A model generated the notes under the pieces. The model did not search any database. It was not told the DNA's origin and saw only the letters and a program-made list of their open reading frames with translations. The translations under genes were made by a program, and so were the position numbers. Source: Burkholderiales bacterium (lineage in GTDB: Bacteria; Pseudomonadota; Gammaproteobacteria; Burkholderiales; SG8-39). Taken from it: a stretch of DNA of 44,710 bases. Positions 24,344 to 33,267 of this stretch are shown piece after piece. Location of the stretch: the NCBI GenBank assembly GCA_014860355.1, contig JACZJV010000118.1, positions 1-44,710 of the forward strand, read 5' to 3'. Within the stretch, counting starts at the first letter, position 1. Each line of letters begins with the position of its first letter.

Positions 24344-25543
24344 ATGCGCTACGCCGATTTCGTCAGCTTTACCTACACTTCGCTCAGGGCGCAGCGGCTG
24401 CGCACCGCGCTCACCGCCCTGGGCATCGCCGTCGGCATCGCCGCGGTCATTTTGCTCACCTCCATCGGCGAGGGCCTGCACCGCTTCATCATCGACGAGT
24501 TCACCCAGTTCGGCACCAATATTATCGGCGTCAGTCCGGGGCGCATCCAGACCCATGGCGCGCCGCTGGGCGCGGTCAACACCGTGCGCCCGCTCACCAT
24601 CGACGATGCGCTGGCCCTGCGCCGCGCGCCCTATGTGCAGGCCGTGGTGCCGGTGATCCAGGGCAATGCCGAGATCACCCATACCGGCAGGAGCCGCCGC
24701 GTCACGCTGTACGGCGTCGGCGCGGAATTTGCCGCTGCTTTCCGCATGCGCGTGGCGCTGGGGAAGTTCCTGCCCGAGGACGACCCGCGCACGCCGCGCG
24801 CTTTCGCCGTGCTGGGGTCCAAGGCCGCCATGGAACTGTTCGGCGACAACAATCCCCTGGGCGACCGCATCCGCGTGGGCGGCGAGCGTTATCGCGTCGT
24901 CGGCGTCATGCAGGCGAAAGGCCAGGTGCTGGGCTTCGATCTGGACGATACGGTGTTCATACCGGTAGGGCGGGCGCTGGAGATGTTCAACCGCGAGAGC
25001 CTGATGGAAATCGACGTCACCTACGAGCCGACCGCGCCGCTGGCGGAAGTGGAGGAGGGCATCAAGCGCATTTTGAGCGCGCGCCACGGCTCCGAAGATT
25101 ACACCGTCACCCCGCAGCAGAAAATGCTCGAAGTGTTCGGAACCGTGCTCGACGCGGTAACTTTCGCCGTCGCCGCGATCGGCGGCATTTCGCTGGTGGT
25201 AGGCGGCGTGGGCATACTCACCATACTGACTATCGCCGTGGCCGAGCGCACCTCCGAGATCGGTTTGCTGCGCGCAGTGGGCGCGACGCGGCGGGGCATA
25301 CTGATGCTGTTTCTGGGCGAGGCGGCGCTGCTGGCGGCGCTGGGCGGCACGGCGGGCCTGTTGCTGGGCTGGGGTGCGGCGCTGGCGCTGCATCTGCTGG
25401 TGCCGGCACTGCCGGTGCATACGCCGTGGAGCTATGCAGTGCTGGCCGAACTGGTGGCCTTGTGCGTCGGACTGGCGGCCGGCGTGCTGCCGGCGCGGCG
25501 GGCGGCCCATCTGGATCCGCTCGAAGCGCTGCGCAGCGAATAG
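24344..25543 (+). CDS. ABC transporter permease 2 (MacB/FtsX family)
   Basis: A 399-residue paralogue of the preceding permease with the same plan: N-terminal helix ('LGIAVGIAAVILLTSIGEGL'), periplasmic core, and three C-terminal helices including 'AVAAIGGISLVVGGVGILTI' and 'GEAALLAALGGTAGLLLG', ending in 'PARRAAHLDPLEALRSE'. The two share matching blocks, for example 'AKGQVLGFDLDDTVFIPVGR' here against 'AQGQSLGFNTDEIVIVPLAA' there. The ATG at 24344 is 14 bases after the first permease stop. Both probably assemble with one ATPase dimer. Confidence 0.88.
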   Translation: MRYADFVSFTYTSLRAQRLRTALTALGIAVGIAAVILLTSIGEGLHRFIIDEFTQFGTNIIGVSPGRIQTHGAPLGAVNTVRPLTIDDALALRRAPYVQAVVPVIQGNAEITHTGRSRRVTLYGVGAEFAAAFRMRVALGKFLPEDDPRTPRAFAVLGSKAAMELFGDNNPLGDRIRVGGERYRVVGVMQAKGQVLGFDLDDTVFIPVGRALEMFNRESLMEIDVTYEPTAPLAEVEEGIKRILSARHGSEDYTVTPQQKMLEVFGTVLDAVTFAVAAIGGISLVVGGVGILTILTIAVAERTSEIGLLRAVGATRRGILMLFLGEAALLAALGGTAGLLLGWGAALALHLLVPALPVHTPWSYAVLAELVALCVGLAAGVLPARRAAHLDPLEALRSE

Positions 25544-25601
25544 TGCCGGACTTGCTCTCACCCCGCCGTGATTGCCGTATTTTCAAAAGGACCACGAGTA
25601 A

Positions 25602-27242
25602 ATGAATAGTTCCTCCCATGCGCTGTTGTCCGTGTTGCAGCAGCACGGCATCGATCGGGTATTTCTGGTTCCGGGCGAGAGTTATCTGGGCATTCTGGAT
25701 GCGCTATGCGACTTCCCCGGCATCGACGCCGTGACCTGCCGCCACGAATCCGGCGCCGGGTTCATGGCCGTGGCCGACGCCAGGCTCTCGGGGCGGCCCG
25801 GGGTAGCGCTGGTGAGCCGGGGTCCCGGCGCAAGCAACGCGTCGATCGCCGTGCACACGGCGCAGCAGGATGCGATTCCCCTGATACTGGTCGTGGGGCA
25901 GGTGCCGCGCGCAGATCTGCGGCGCGAGGCGTTCCAGGAGATCGATTACCGGCGCATGTACGGCACGATCGCAAAATGGGTGTTCGAAGCGACCGACCCG
26001 GGCCAGCTCGCCGAGGCGGCGTTCAAGGCGGTTCGCATCGCCACCGCCGGCACGCCGGGGCCGGTGGTGCTGGTGATACCGGAGGATCTGCAGCAGCAGC
26101 AAGTGGCGCAGCCGCAATGGCGCGCGCAGGAACGCGCGCGCACGCAGCCTGACGCCGCTACCCGGCATGAGTTGCTGCGCCGCATCGAGGCGGCCGAGCG
26201 CCCGCTCATCGTCGCAGGGGGTGCATTCGAGGAGGCCGGCGGCAGGGAGGCGCTGTGCGCCCTGGCCGAGGCGTGGCAGATTCCGGTTGCACTGTCGTTC
26301 CGGCGCCACGATCTGTTCTCCAATCGTCACCCGCTTTATGCCGGCGAACTGGGGCTGGCAAATTCGAAGTTGCAGATCGATGCGTTCCGCCAGAGCGATC
26401 TCATACTCGCACTGGGAACCCGCTTCGGCGACATTCCCAGCCAGGGATACGCATTTCCCGATCTGCCATCCCCGGCACAGACCTTCGTGCATGCCTACGC
26501 CGACGCCCATATCGTCGGGCTGCACTACGCCCCGGATTTCGGCCTGGTGTGCGATCCGGTCGAACTCGCGCGCGCCCTGACCCCGGCGGACAAGGCGCTC
26601 ATTGCGCAGCCCCGCGCCGACTGGGCGAGGCGCCTGAGGGAGATACGCGTAGCACACGCAGCTTGGCCGCAGCGACAGGCGGCCGACGGCATAGATTTCG
26701 CGCAGGTGGTGCGGGCCGTGAGCGAGCAGGCGAGCGCAGATGCCATCGTCTGCGTGGACGCGGGAACCTTCGCCGCGCCGGTCTATCGCCATTTCGGTTT
26801 CGTGCCGCCGCAGCGGCTGATGTCGCCGCTATCGGGCACCATGGGCTACGGCACGCCCGCGGCGATCGCCGCGCAGCTGCGCTTTCCCCGCAGGCAGGTG
26901 ATCTGCATGGTGGGTGACGGCGGCTACATGATGACCGGCAACGAAATGATCGCGGCGGTGGAACGCAAGCTGCCGATTTTGTTCATCCTGGCCAACAATG
27001 GCAGTTACGCGTCGATCCGGATTCAGCAGGAACTGCATTACCCGGGGCGCGTGCTCGGTACCAGCCTGTTCAATCCGGATTTCGCGCAGATCGCGCGCGC
27101 TTTCGGCATGCGCGCACAATGCATAGCCGGCGAAGAAGAAATAGCGGGCGCGGTCGCGAGCGGCCTCGCCGCAGCCGAACCCTCCTTCCTCGAGGTCAAG
27201 GCCAGCCTGTCGGTCACCCTGCCCGAACGGCGCTCGGATTAG
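25602..27242 (+). CDS. ThDP-dependent enzyme, acetolactate synthase-like
   Basis: A 546-residue member of the thiamine diphosphate family with the standard three domains: N-terminal Pyr domain with the catalytic Glu in 'CRHESGAGFMA', a central domain, and a C-terminal PP domain with 'GDGGYMMTGNEMIAAVERK...LANN' (the GDG-to-NN cofactor motif). It likely decarboxylates a 2-oxoacid or a related C-C bond substrate. It is not clearly biosynthetic IlvB, since no small-subunit gene (ilvH) follows. It lies 58 bases after the exporter operon and is followed by a hairpin and a convergent gene. The exact substrate is unknown. Confidence 0.85.
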   Translation: MNSSSHALLSVLQQHGIDRVFLVPGESYLGILDALCDFPGIDAVTCRHESGAGFMAVADARLSGRPGVALVSRGPGASNASIAVHTAQQDAIPLILVVGQVPRADLRREAFQEIDYRRMYGTIAKWVFEATDPGQLAEAAFKAVRIATAGTPGPVVLVIPEDLQQQQVAQPQWRAQERARTQPDAATRHELLRRIEAAERPLIVAGGAFEEAGGREALCALAEAWQIPVALSFRRHDLFSNRHPLYAGELGLANSKLQIDAFRQSDLILALGTRFGDIPSQGYAFPDLPSPAQTFVHAYADAHIVGLHYAPDFGLVCDPVELARALTPADKALIAQPRADWARRLREIRVAHAAWPQRQAADGIDFAQVVRAVSEQASADAIVCVDAGTFAAPVYRHFGFVPPQRLMSPLSGTMGYGTPAAIAAQLRFPRRQVICMVGDGGYMMTGNEMIAAVERKLPILFILANNGSYASIRIQQELHYPGRVLGTSLFNPDFAQIARAFGMRAQCIAGEEEIAGAVASGLAAAEPSFLEVKASLSVTLPERRSD

Positions 27243-27291
27243 GAGGCGGGGACTTGTCCGCATAGCCGAAATGCCGCTGATCGAGGGCGGG

Positions 27292-27311
27292 CGAGGGGTG
27301 AAATCCCCTCG
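27292..27311. terminator. hairpin between convergent genes (CGAGGGG/CCCCTCG)
   Basis: A perfect seven-base-pair stem, CGAGGGG (27292-27298) and CCCCTCG (27305-27311) with loop TGAAAT, lies between the stops of the ThDP gene (27242) and the minus-strand gene (27327). There is no T-run on either strand. The same stem occurs in the terminator at 37520-37539, with only the first four bases of the six-base loop differing. Confidence 0.4.
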
Positions 27312-27326
27312 TGCTGTACCGGACTT

Positions 27327-28571
27327 CTAGAAACGCAGGATCCCGCGCAACGCCTTCACGCCTTCCTGTACGGCTTCTGCAGGATCCGGGGTTTGCGGCT
27401 TGTCGGCTTGCGCGGGCGCCGTGTCCGCCTGCGGCGCAGGCGCTGCCGCGGGTTCCGCCGCAGCGGATCTGCCGCGGCGCCCGCCGCCGCCTTCGCCCTC
27501 GGCAAGCATGGTCATCGCAGTCGACTTGAGGCGCAGTTTCACCGCCCATTCCTGTTCCCAGACCTGCTTTGGATCCTTCGGGCGCGGCGGGTGCACCAGA
27601 TTCAACTCGTTGCCGTAAGCGATGAAATTGAACATCGACGCCTCGCTCTTGAACACGCCGGCGGGAACCGTGCACTCGGTGGTTTGCGGCGGCATCACCA
27701 CTTTCTCGTGAATCAGGCGCTCGAGCTCCGCCGGCGGGATATAGTCCATCAGGACCTGGCCCATCTCCTGCACTTCGCTCGAAGACCAGGTCACCAAATC
27801 GTTCTGGCTGTCCCCCTGGCCCATCGCGGTGGCGAAGTAGCCGAGCGCGCCGGGTATGCTCTTCCATTGGACGGCATAGGCGCCGCCCGGGGTCTTGCGC
27901 ACGGGGTCGAAGACTACGGGGTCCATGAAATCATGGCGATCGCCGACCGAGAAGCGGATGTCAGGCGAGTAATTTCCGCTGATCGCGTGCTCGCCCTGCA
28001 GCGACCCGGCCGCCGGTATCGCCTTCGAGTCTTCCTGGTTGGGCCAGTTGCCATAGCTGCGGCTGCGCCCTGGCGCCGGTCCGCGCGGCCGCGAAATCGC
28101 GCGGCTGCGGAACGCGCGCGCGGCATCCTGCGCGCTGAGGCTGGCGAAGTCGACAATCACCGGCTGGCCGGCGCGCACCGATACGCCGCAGCCCCAGTAG
28201 ATCAGCATCCTGCCCTTGGGTCGCTGGTACTCGGGTTCCTCTTCGCGCTCGCGCGCCGCTGCGCGTTCGGCCTGCGGCGTGACCAGAGGCAGGCTGGAGC
28301 CCATCGACAGCCCCGGCGGGATGGCGTGCGCTGCCCGCGGATCGCCTCCGGCTTGCCGCGTTGAACCGAGTTCCAGCCGCATGCGCTTTCCACCCTGCAT
28401 CCCGGGCGGCATCAGAGCGCCCATCCCCGGCGGTACGTCCATGCCCATGCCACCTGCGGTCTCCACGCTCATCCAGTAGCGCGCGATCGGCGGTTTTATC
28501 TGTTGCGTCTGCGCCTGCAGCGGCAGGGGGAGAGCCACGGTCAGGGCCGCAGCAAGGAGGCGGGTTTTCAT
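27327..28571 (-). CDS. exported protein of unknown function
   Basis: A 414-residue protein with a clear signal peptide (MKTRLLAAALTVALPLPLQAQ). The mature part begins with a Met/Gly/Pro-rich stretch ('GGMGMDVPPGMGALMPPGMQ'), contains a beta-rich central domain ('GRMLIYWGCGVSVRAGQPVI' and 'YAVQWKSIPGALGYFATAMG'), and ends in an Ala/Pro/Gln-rich low-complexity tail (about 350-400). It is probably periplasmic or surface-associated. The ATG at 28571 is chosen because it starts the signal peptide; the ribosome site is weak. I do not recognise the family. Methionine clusters can bind copper, but that is only a suggestion. Confidence 0.72.
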   Translation of the reverse strand: MKTRLLAAALTVALPLPLQAQTQQIKPPIARYWMSVETAGGMGMDVPPGMGALMPPGMQGGKRMRLELGSTRQAGGDPRAAHAIPPGLSMGSSLPLVTPQAERAAAREREEEPEYQRPKGRMLIYWGCGVSVRAGQPVIVDFASLSAQDAARAFRSRAISRPRGPAPGRSRSYGNWPNQEDSKAIPAAGSLQGEHAISGNYSPDIRFSVGDRHDFMDPVVFDPVRKTPGGAYAVQWKSIPGALGYFATAMGQGDSQNDLVTWSSSEVQEMGQVLMDYIPPAELERLIHEKVVMPPQTTECTVPAGVFKSEASMFNFIAYGNELNLVHPPRPKDPKQVWEQEWAVKLRLKSTAMTMLAEGEGGGGRRGRSAAAEPAAAPAPQADTAPAQADKPQTPDPAEAVQEGVKALRGILRF

Positions 28572-28765
28572 TGGGCACCATGTCATTGTCAGAGGGTTTC
28601 ATTATGCACCTGCTTGCCCCGCATGCGCGTGCGCAAGAGCGGGCACGGACGGGCCCGCAGCCGGACTCTCCTCCGGCAACCCCCGTTTGGCAGGCGTGCC
28701 ACCGACACTACGCGATCGACGGTCCAGTTTATCTTCGGCTGATGGCGCCGAAATCCGCACTGCAT

Positions 28766-28806
28766 TTGACCTTGATCAAATTGCCGGCACGTACGCCGCA
28801 TACCAT
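28766..28806 (+). promoter_or_regulatory. FNR/ANR-type promoter upstream of a candidate small RNA
   Basis: TTGACCTTGATCAA (28766-28779) matches TTGAT-N4-ATCAA at nine of ten positions. The -10-like TACCAT (28801-28806) starts 35 bases after the start of the box, predicting transcription from about 28813 with the box centred near -41.5. No gene start follows within 300 bases; instead a strong terminator lies about 80 bases on. Confidence 0.65.
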
Positions 28807-28812
28807 AGCTAC

Positions 28813-28896
28813 ACCCTTTTGCTGATTTCCTCCCATCCTTCTGGGCAGAAGGGATCTTGCGGACACTCGATATTCTGAATTCGAGTGTCCGTTTTT
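28813..28896 (+). ncRNA. candidate FNR-controlled small regulatory RNA (~84 nt)
   Basis: A predicted transcript running from the FNR-type promoter to a Rho-independent terminator, with no ATG open frame of any length. It starts with an unpaired pyrimidine-rich segment containing TTTCCTCCC (28826-28834), complementary to strong Shine-Dalgarno sites. An internal hairpin follows (CCTTCTG/CAGAAGG, 28837-28852), then the terminator hairpin. This layout resembles known bacterial sRNAs that block translation starts, and the oxygen-linked promoter recalls FnrS-type RNAs by arrangement only; no sequence similarity is claimed. The 5' end is predicted, not measured. Confidence 0.55.
28860..28896 (+). 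terminator. Rho-independent terminator
   Basis: A perfect 11-base-pair stem, CGGACACTCGA (28860-28870) with TCGAGTGTCCG (28881-28891), a ten-base loop, and TTTTT at 28892-28896. The T-run is on the plus strand. No plus-strand protein gene ends nearby: the closest upstream plus gene stops at 27242 and a minus-strand gene lies between. It therefore must end a non-coding transcript. Confidence 0.88.
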
Positions 28897-28943
28897 CTTT
28901 CCACGGCGGCATTCGGGCCGCCTGCGCGCGCCCCGACGGCAGC

Positions 28944-28985
28944 TTGATTTTCATCAACATTCGCGGCCCGACTCCGCGCTATGGT
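28944..28985 (+). promoter_or_regulatory. FNR/ANR-type promoter of the tandem universal stress protein gene
   Basis: TTGATTTTCATCAA (28944-28957) is a perfect TTGAT-N4-ATCAA box. The -10-like TATGGT (28980-28985) starts 36 bases after the start of the box, predicting a start near 28992 and a leader of about 146 bases before the ATG at 29138. Confidence 0.72.
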
Positions 28986-29137
28986 GAAATCGTGGCGCGA
29001 CCGCAATGCACGAAACGGATAAGCGCCGCGGTCATGCTTGCGCTCGGCCTGATCGGTCGGTTTGAAGCTGCGCAATGGGCGAACCCCTGGCGGAGGCGCC
29101 AGGCCGTGCATGGACTACGCAAATGGAAGGAATCACT

Positions 29138-29968
29138 ATGGGCTACAAAACGATTCTTGTTCACATCGACTCGGGCAAGCGCTGTGCGGTGCGCGTCGAG
29201 GTGTCGATCCGGCTTGCGCAGCAACATGACGCGCATCTGGTCGCGCTGCACACGATCGCGCCTTTCGAACCGCCCGGGTACGTGATGGCGGAGATGGGAC
29301 CCGCGCTGGTCGAGGCGCAAAAGCGCGCGGCTGCGGTGGCGATGGCGCAGGCCGAGAGCGAATTCACCAAACAGACTGCAGCAGCGGGTTTCAGCAATAT
29401 CGAATGGCGCAGAGCCATTGACGATCCAGTCGAGGCGACGACACTGCACGCGCGCTACGCCGATCTGGTGGTGATCGGCCAGGCCGAATCAGCCGCCGGC
29501 TTGGGCATCGATTCGGATTTTCCCGCGCGCCTGGTACTAGCTGCCGGCCGGCCGGTGCTTATCCTGCCCAGCGTCGGCCGTTTCCCCACGATCGGAAAAC
29601 GCATACTCGTCTCGTGGAATGCGAGCCGCGAGGCGACGCGCGCGCTCACCGACGCGATCCCGATGTTGCGGCTCGCCGAGTCCGTACATGTCATGGCGGT
29701 GAACCCGAAGCACGGTATGCACGGCAACGTGCCCGGCGCCGATATAGGCCTGTATCTCGCGCGCCACGGCGTGCGCGTGGAGGTAAAAACGGATCAGGGC
29801 GCCGAGATCGACGTGGGCAACGAACTGCTGTCGCGCGCGGCTGACCTGGACGCCGACCTCATCGTCATGGGAGGCTACGGCCATTCGCGGCTGCAGGAAT
29901 GGGTATTGGGCGGCGCGACGCGCACTATCCTGGAATCGATGACGGCGCCGATTCTGATGTCCCATTAG
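29138..29968 (+). CDS. tandem-domain universal stress protein
   Basis: A 276-residue cytosolic protein made of two UspA-type domains (about 1-140 and 150-276). The first begins 'GYKTILVHIDSGKRC' and appears to have lost the nucleotide loop. The second begins 'GKRILVSWNASREATRAL' and keeps the ATP-binding pattern G-x2-G-x9-G in 'GGYGHSRLQEWVLGGATRTI'. The ATG at 29138 has AAGGA seven bases upstream. A perfect FNR-type box precedes it, consistent with anaerobic induction known for some Usp genes. Pyruvate phosphate dikinase follows after 219 bases. Confidence 0.88.
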   Translation: MGYKTILVHIDSGKRCAVRVEVSIRLAQQHDAHLVALHTIAPFEPPGYVMAEMGPALVEAQKRAAAVAMAQAESEFTKQTAAAGFSNIEWRRAIDDPVEATTLHARYADLVVIGQAESAAGLGIDSDFPARLVLAAGRPVLILPSVGRFPTIGKRILVSWNASREATRALTDAIPMLRLAESVHVMAVNPKHGMHGNVPGADIGLYLARHGVRVEVKTDQGAEIDVGNELLSRAADLDADLIVMGGYGHSRLQEWVLGGATRTILESMTAPILMSH

Positions 29969-30187
29969 GGACCGGCCGCGCAGCAACAGGGCTCGAATTG
30001 CGCGCCGCGCTTGCGGCCCTGCGGGCGTGCACTGCGGCGCGATTCGGCGCGCGTTCGCGGCCGGTGCCTATCGCGCCGGGCGCATCCTGTGCGAAAATCG
30101 CATGCTTACGCGGGCTGCCGAGTTCGAATCCGCCGTCTGCCTGTTCAATGGACAATCCAAGTTCGGACAATTTCTAGAGGCGTCATC

Positions 30188-32980
30188 ATGAACACCAAAA
30201 AGTACATCTACGCGTTCGAAGAGGGCAACGGCAAGGACAAGATCCTGCTGGGCGGCAAGGGCGCAGGTTTGTGCGAGATGACGCAGATCGGCCTGAACGT
30301 GCCGCCGGGCTTCACCGTGACCACCGAGGCCTGTCTTGCCTACCTCGAGTCGAACAAGCTCCCCGAGGGCTTGATGGAGGAGCTCAAGACCCATATGGCG
30401 GCCCTGGAAAAGAAGACCGGCAAGGGTTTCGGCAGCGGCAAGCATCCGCTGCTGGTTTCGGTGCGTTCCGGCTCGGCGATCTCGATGCCGGGGATGATGG
30501 ATACCATACTCAACCTCGGCCTCAACGAGGCCTCGCTGCAAGGCCTGATCAAGCAGACCGGCGATCAGCGCTTCGCCTATGACGCCTATCGCCGCTTCAT
30601 CCAGTTGTTCGGAAACATCGCGCTCGGCATCGAGGACAAGCAGTTCAAGGAAAAGATGGAGGCGCTCAAGCGCAAGCACGGCGCGCGCCTGGATCTGGAC
30701 CTGTCCGCCGAGCAGCTGAAGGAGCTGGTCGGGGAATTCCTCGACATCGTCAAGCGCCACACCGGCAAGCCGTTTCCGCAGGATCCGTACGAGCAGCTCG
30801 AAATCTCGGTCGGCGCCGTATTCCGTTCGTGGATGGGCAAGCGCGCGCTCGACTATCGCAAGCAGTTCAAGATCACCAAGGACAAGGCCAACGGCACGGC
30901 GGTCAGCGTCTGTACCATGGTGTTCGGCAATATGGGCAGCGATTCGGGCACCGGCGTGGGCTTTACGCGCAATCCCGGCACCGGCGAGAACGTGATCTAC
31001 GGCGAATATCTGACCAATGCGCAGGGCGAGGACGTGGTTGCGGGCATCCGCACGCCCAGGCCGATCGCCGACATGGAGCAGGAAATGCCGGAGATCTACC
31101 GCCAGCTGCTGGATTTGCATAACCGGCTGGAGTCGCATTACCACGAAGTGCAGGATTTCGAGTTCACCATCGAAAAGGGCACGCTTTACTGCCTGCAGAC
31201 CCGCAACGGCAAGATGAACGCCCGCGGCATGGTGCGCAGTTCGGTCGAGATGTTCAAGGAGGGGCTGATCACCAAGGAGCGCGCACTGCTGCGTGTCGAG
31301 CCGCCCATGCTCGAGCAGCTGCTGGTGCCGCAGCTGTCGCCGAATTTCCACGGCAGATCGCTGGCGCAGGGGCTGCCGGCTTCGCCCGGCGCGGCCTCCG
31401 GCAAGATCGTGTTCGACGCCAACACCGCCGAGGCGCGCGGCAACGCGGGCGAAAAAGTAATCCTGGTGCGCGAAGAGACCAAGCCGGAAGACATCCACGG
31501 ATTCTTCCGCGCACAGGGCATCCTCACCAGCCGCGGCGGCAAGACTTCGCACGCCGCGGTGGTCGCGCGCGGCATGGGCAAACCCTGCGTTTCGGGCTGC
31601 GAGCAGATCGTGATCGACGACAAGGCGCGCAGCGCCGTCATCGGCGAGACCACGCTGCACGAGGGGGACGTGATTACCATCGACGGCGGCACCGGCCACG
31701 TCTATGCCGGCGAGGTGCCGACGGTGGAAGCCGAGTTCTCGGAGGAAATGGCCACGCTGCTCGCCTGGGCGGACGAGACGGCGACGCTCAAGGTGATGGC
31801 CAACGCCGACACGCCCGAGGACGCGATGCGCGCGCGCGAATTCGGCGCCAGGGGAATCGGCCTGGTGCGCACCGAGCGCATGTTCAACAGCACCGACCGG
31901 CTGCCCATCATGCAGGAAATGATCCTGGCCGAGACGGTGGAGCAGCGCCAGGCGGCTCTGGACCGGCTGCTGCCGATCCAGCGCGCGGATTTCAAGGGGA
32001 TATTCAAGGCGATGAAGGGCCTGCCGGTGACCATCCGCCTGCTCGATCCCCCGATGCACGAATTCCTTCCGACCGCGGCGCAGCTCGAACTGGAGATCGC
32101 GCAGCTGCACCATCTGCGCGACACGATCAAGGGGCTGGAGGAGCTGCCGGACACGCTGAAACTGCTCAATCCCAAGCTCTACCAGCAGTACGCCGACGGC
32201 CTGACCAAGCTCATGGGCGGACTGCACAACTTCAAGGAATCGCACCTCGAAGAAGACGTGATTCTGAAGAAGGAAATAACCCTGAAAAAGGTGCGCGCCC
32301 TGGCCGAGGTCAATCCGATGCTGGGACATCGCGGGGTGCGCCTGGGCATCACCTACCCGGAAATCTACACGATGCAGATCCAGGCGATACTCGAAGCAGC
32401 GGCGCTGTGCGCCCGCGAAGGGGTCGAAATCTATCCCGAGATCATGGTGCCGCAGGTGGCTACGGTGGAGGAGCTCCTGCGCATCCACAGCAAGGTGCAG
32501 CGCGTCCACAAGGTGGTGGAGCTGACCCACGGCATCAATGTGAAATTCAAGTTCGGCTCCATGCTCGAAGTGGTGCGCGGCTGCCTGCGCGCCGGGCGCA
32601 TGGCCCAGGATGCGGAGTTCTTCTCTTTCGGCACCAATGACCTGACCCAGGCGACTTTTTCGTTCAGCCGCGAGGACGCGGAAAACAAGTTTCTGCCGGC
32701 CTACAACGAGACCGGCATCCTGCAGGACAATCCGTTCGAGGTGCTGGACATCAAGGGCGTGGGGCAGCTGATGAAAATGGCGGTGGAAAGCGGGCGCCAG
32801 ACGCGGCCGGAACTGAAGGTAGGCATTTGCGGCGAGCACGGGGGCGACCCGGCGTCGATCCATTTCTGCCACAGCATCGCCATCGACTATGTGTCCTGCT
32901 CGGGCCCGCGCGTGCCGATCGCGCGCCTGGCGGCGGCGCAGGCCAAGCTGATGGAAGGGAGCTACGTAGGCCTGAGCTGA
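30188..32980 (+). CDS. ppdK: pyruvate, phosphate dikinase
   Basis: Reversible enzyme (930 aa) converting pyruvate, ATP and phosphate to phosphoenolpyruvate, AMP and PPi; in anaerobes it can run toward pyruvate to save energy. The N-terminal ATP-grasp domain starts 'GGKGAGLCEMTQIGLNVPPG'. The phosphohistidine motif 'SRGGKTSHAAVVARGMGKPC' carries the catalytic His at residue 455. The TIM-barrel PEP domain contains 'GLVRTERMF' and ends with 'ICGEHGGDPASIHFC', whose catalytic Cys is at about 881. The length is that of bacterial PpdK, longer than PEP synthase. The ATG at 30188 has AGAGG upstream. No PpdK regulatory kinase gene is nearby. Confidence 0.95.
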   Translation: MNTKKYIYAFEEGNGKDKILLGGKGAGLCEMTQIGLNVPPGFTVTTEACLAYLESNKLPEGLMEELKTHMAALEKKTGKGFGSGKHPLLVSVRSGSAISMPGMMDTILNLGLNEASLQGLIKQTGDQRFAYDAYRRFIQLFGNIALGIEDKQFKEKMEALKRKHGARLDLDLSAEQLKELVGEFLDIVKRHTGKPFPQDPYEQLEISVGAVFRSWMGKRALDYRKQFKITKDKANGTAVSVCTMVFGNMGSDSGTGVGFTRNPGTGENVIYGEYLTNAQGEDVVAGIRTPRPIADMEQEMPEIYRQLLDLHNRLESHYHEVQDFEFTIEKGTLYCLQTRNGKMNARGMVRSSVEMFKEGLITKERALLRVEPPMLEQLLVPQLSPNFHGRSLAQGLPASPGAASGKIVFDANTAEARGNAGEKVILVREETKPEDIHGFFRAQGILTSRGGKTSHAAVVARGMGKPCVSGCEQIVIDDKARSAVIGETTLHEGDVITIDGGTGHVYAGEVPTVEAEFSEEMATLLAWADETATLKVMANADTPEDAMRAREFGARGIGLVRTERMFNSTDRLPIMQEMILAETVEQRQAALDRLLPIQRADFKGIFKAMKGLPVTIRLLDPPMHEFLPTAAQLELEIAQLHHLRDTIKGLEELPDTLKLLNPKLYQQYADGLTKLMGGLHNFKESHLEEDVILKKEITLKKVRALAEVNPMLGHRGVRLGITYPEIYTMQIQAILEAAALCAREGVEIYPEIMVPQVATVEELLRIHSKVQRVHKVVELTHGINVKFKFGSMLEVVRGCLRAGRMAQDAEFFSFGTNDLTQATFSFSREDAENKFLPAYNETGILQDNPFEVLDIKGVGQLMKMAVESGRQTRPELKVGICGEHGGDPASIHFCHSIAIDYVSCSGPRVPIARLAAAQAKLMEGSYVGLS

Positions 32981-32999
32981 ACGGGTTCAAGCTGCGCGC

Positions 33000-33254
33000 A
33001 TGGCCTGGTTTGTCTACCTGATCGAGTGCAGGGACGGCAGCATCTATACCGGCATCGCAGTGGACGTGAGCGCGCGTTACGCCGCGCATCTGAGCGGCAA
33101 GGGCGCGCGCTATACCCGGTCCCACCCGCCGCGGCGCCTGCTCGCGGCGATCGAATATGCCGACCGGTCTGCCGCATCCAAGGCGGAATACCGGATCAAG
33201 CGCCTGTCGCCGCGCGACAAGCGCGAATTGGGCCGCCGGCACCCGGCGCGATAG
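33000..33254 (+). CDS. GIY-YIG nuclease-fold protein (YhbQ-like)
   Basis: A small 84-residue single-domain protein. The GIY-YIG core reads '[20 protein letters not shown]', with the second motif as Y-T-G, a following Arg in 'SARYAAH' and a Glu in '[11 protein letters not shown]' that fits the catalytic metal ligand. It belongs to the UvrC-like/YhbQ group found as stand-alone small proteins, whose cellular role is poorly known. It starts 19 bases after ppdK and is followed 13 bases later by arfB, so it may be read through from ppdK. Confidence 0.88.
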   Translation: MAWFVYLIECRDGSIYTGIAVDVSARYAAHLSGKGARYTRSHPPRRLLAAIEYADRSAASKAEYRIKRLSPRDKRELGRRHPAR

Positions 33255-33267
33255 CCTGAGCGCAGTC

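Noticed and set aside
22658-25561. 967-codon open frame antisense to the exporter genes
   Set aside because: It is low-complexity, Arg/Ala/Ser-rich translation of the complementary strand of three recognised ABC transporter genes.
28604-28825. Plus-strand 73-codon frame starting near an AGAGGG
   Set aside because: It runs through the FNR-type box and the -10 element of the candidate sRNA promoter, and its peptide has no recognisable features.
30100-30140. GTTCGAATCC resembling a tRNA T-loop
   Set aside because: The flanking bases do not form a T-stem and no acceptor, D or anticodon arms could be folded around it.
30068-32872. 934-codon open frame antisense to ppdK
   Set aside because: Shadow of the dikinase gene; the peptide shows no family features.
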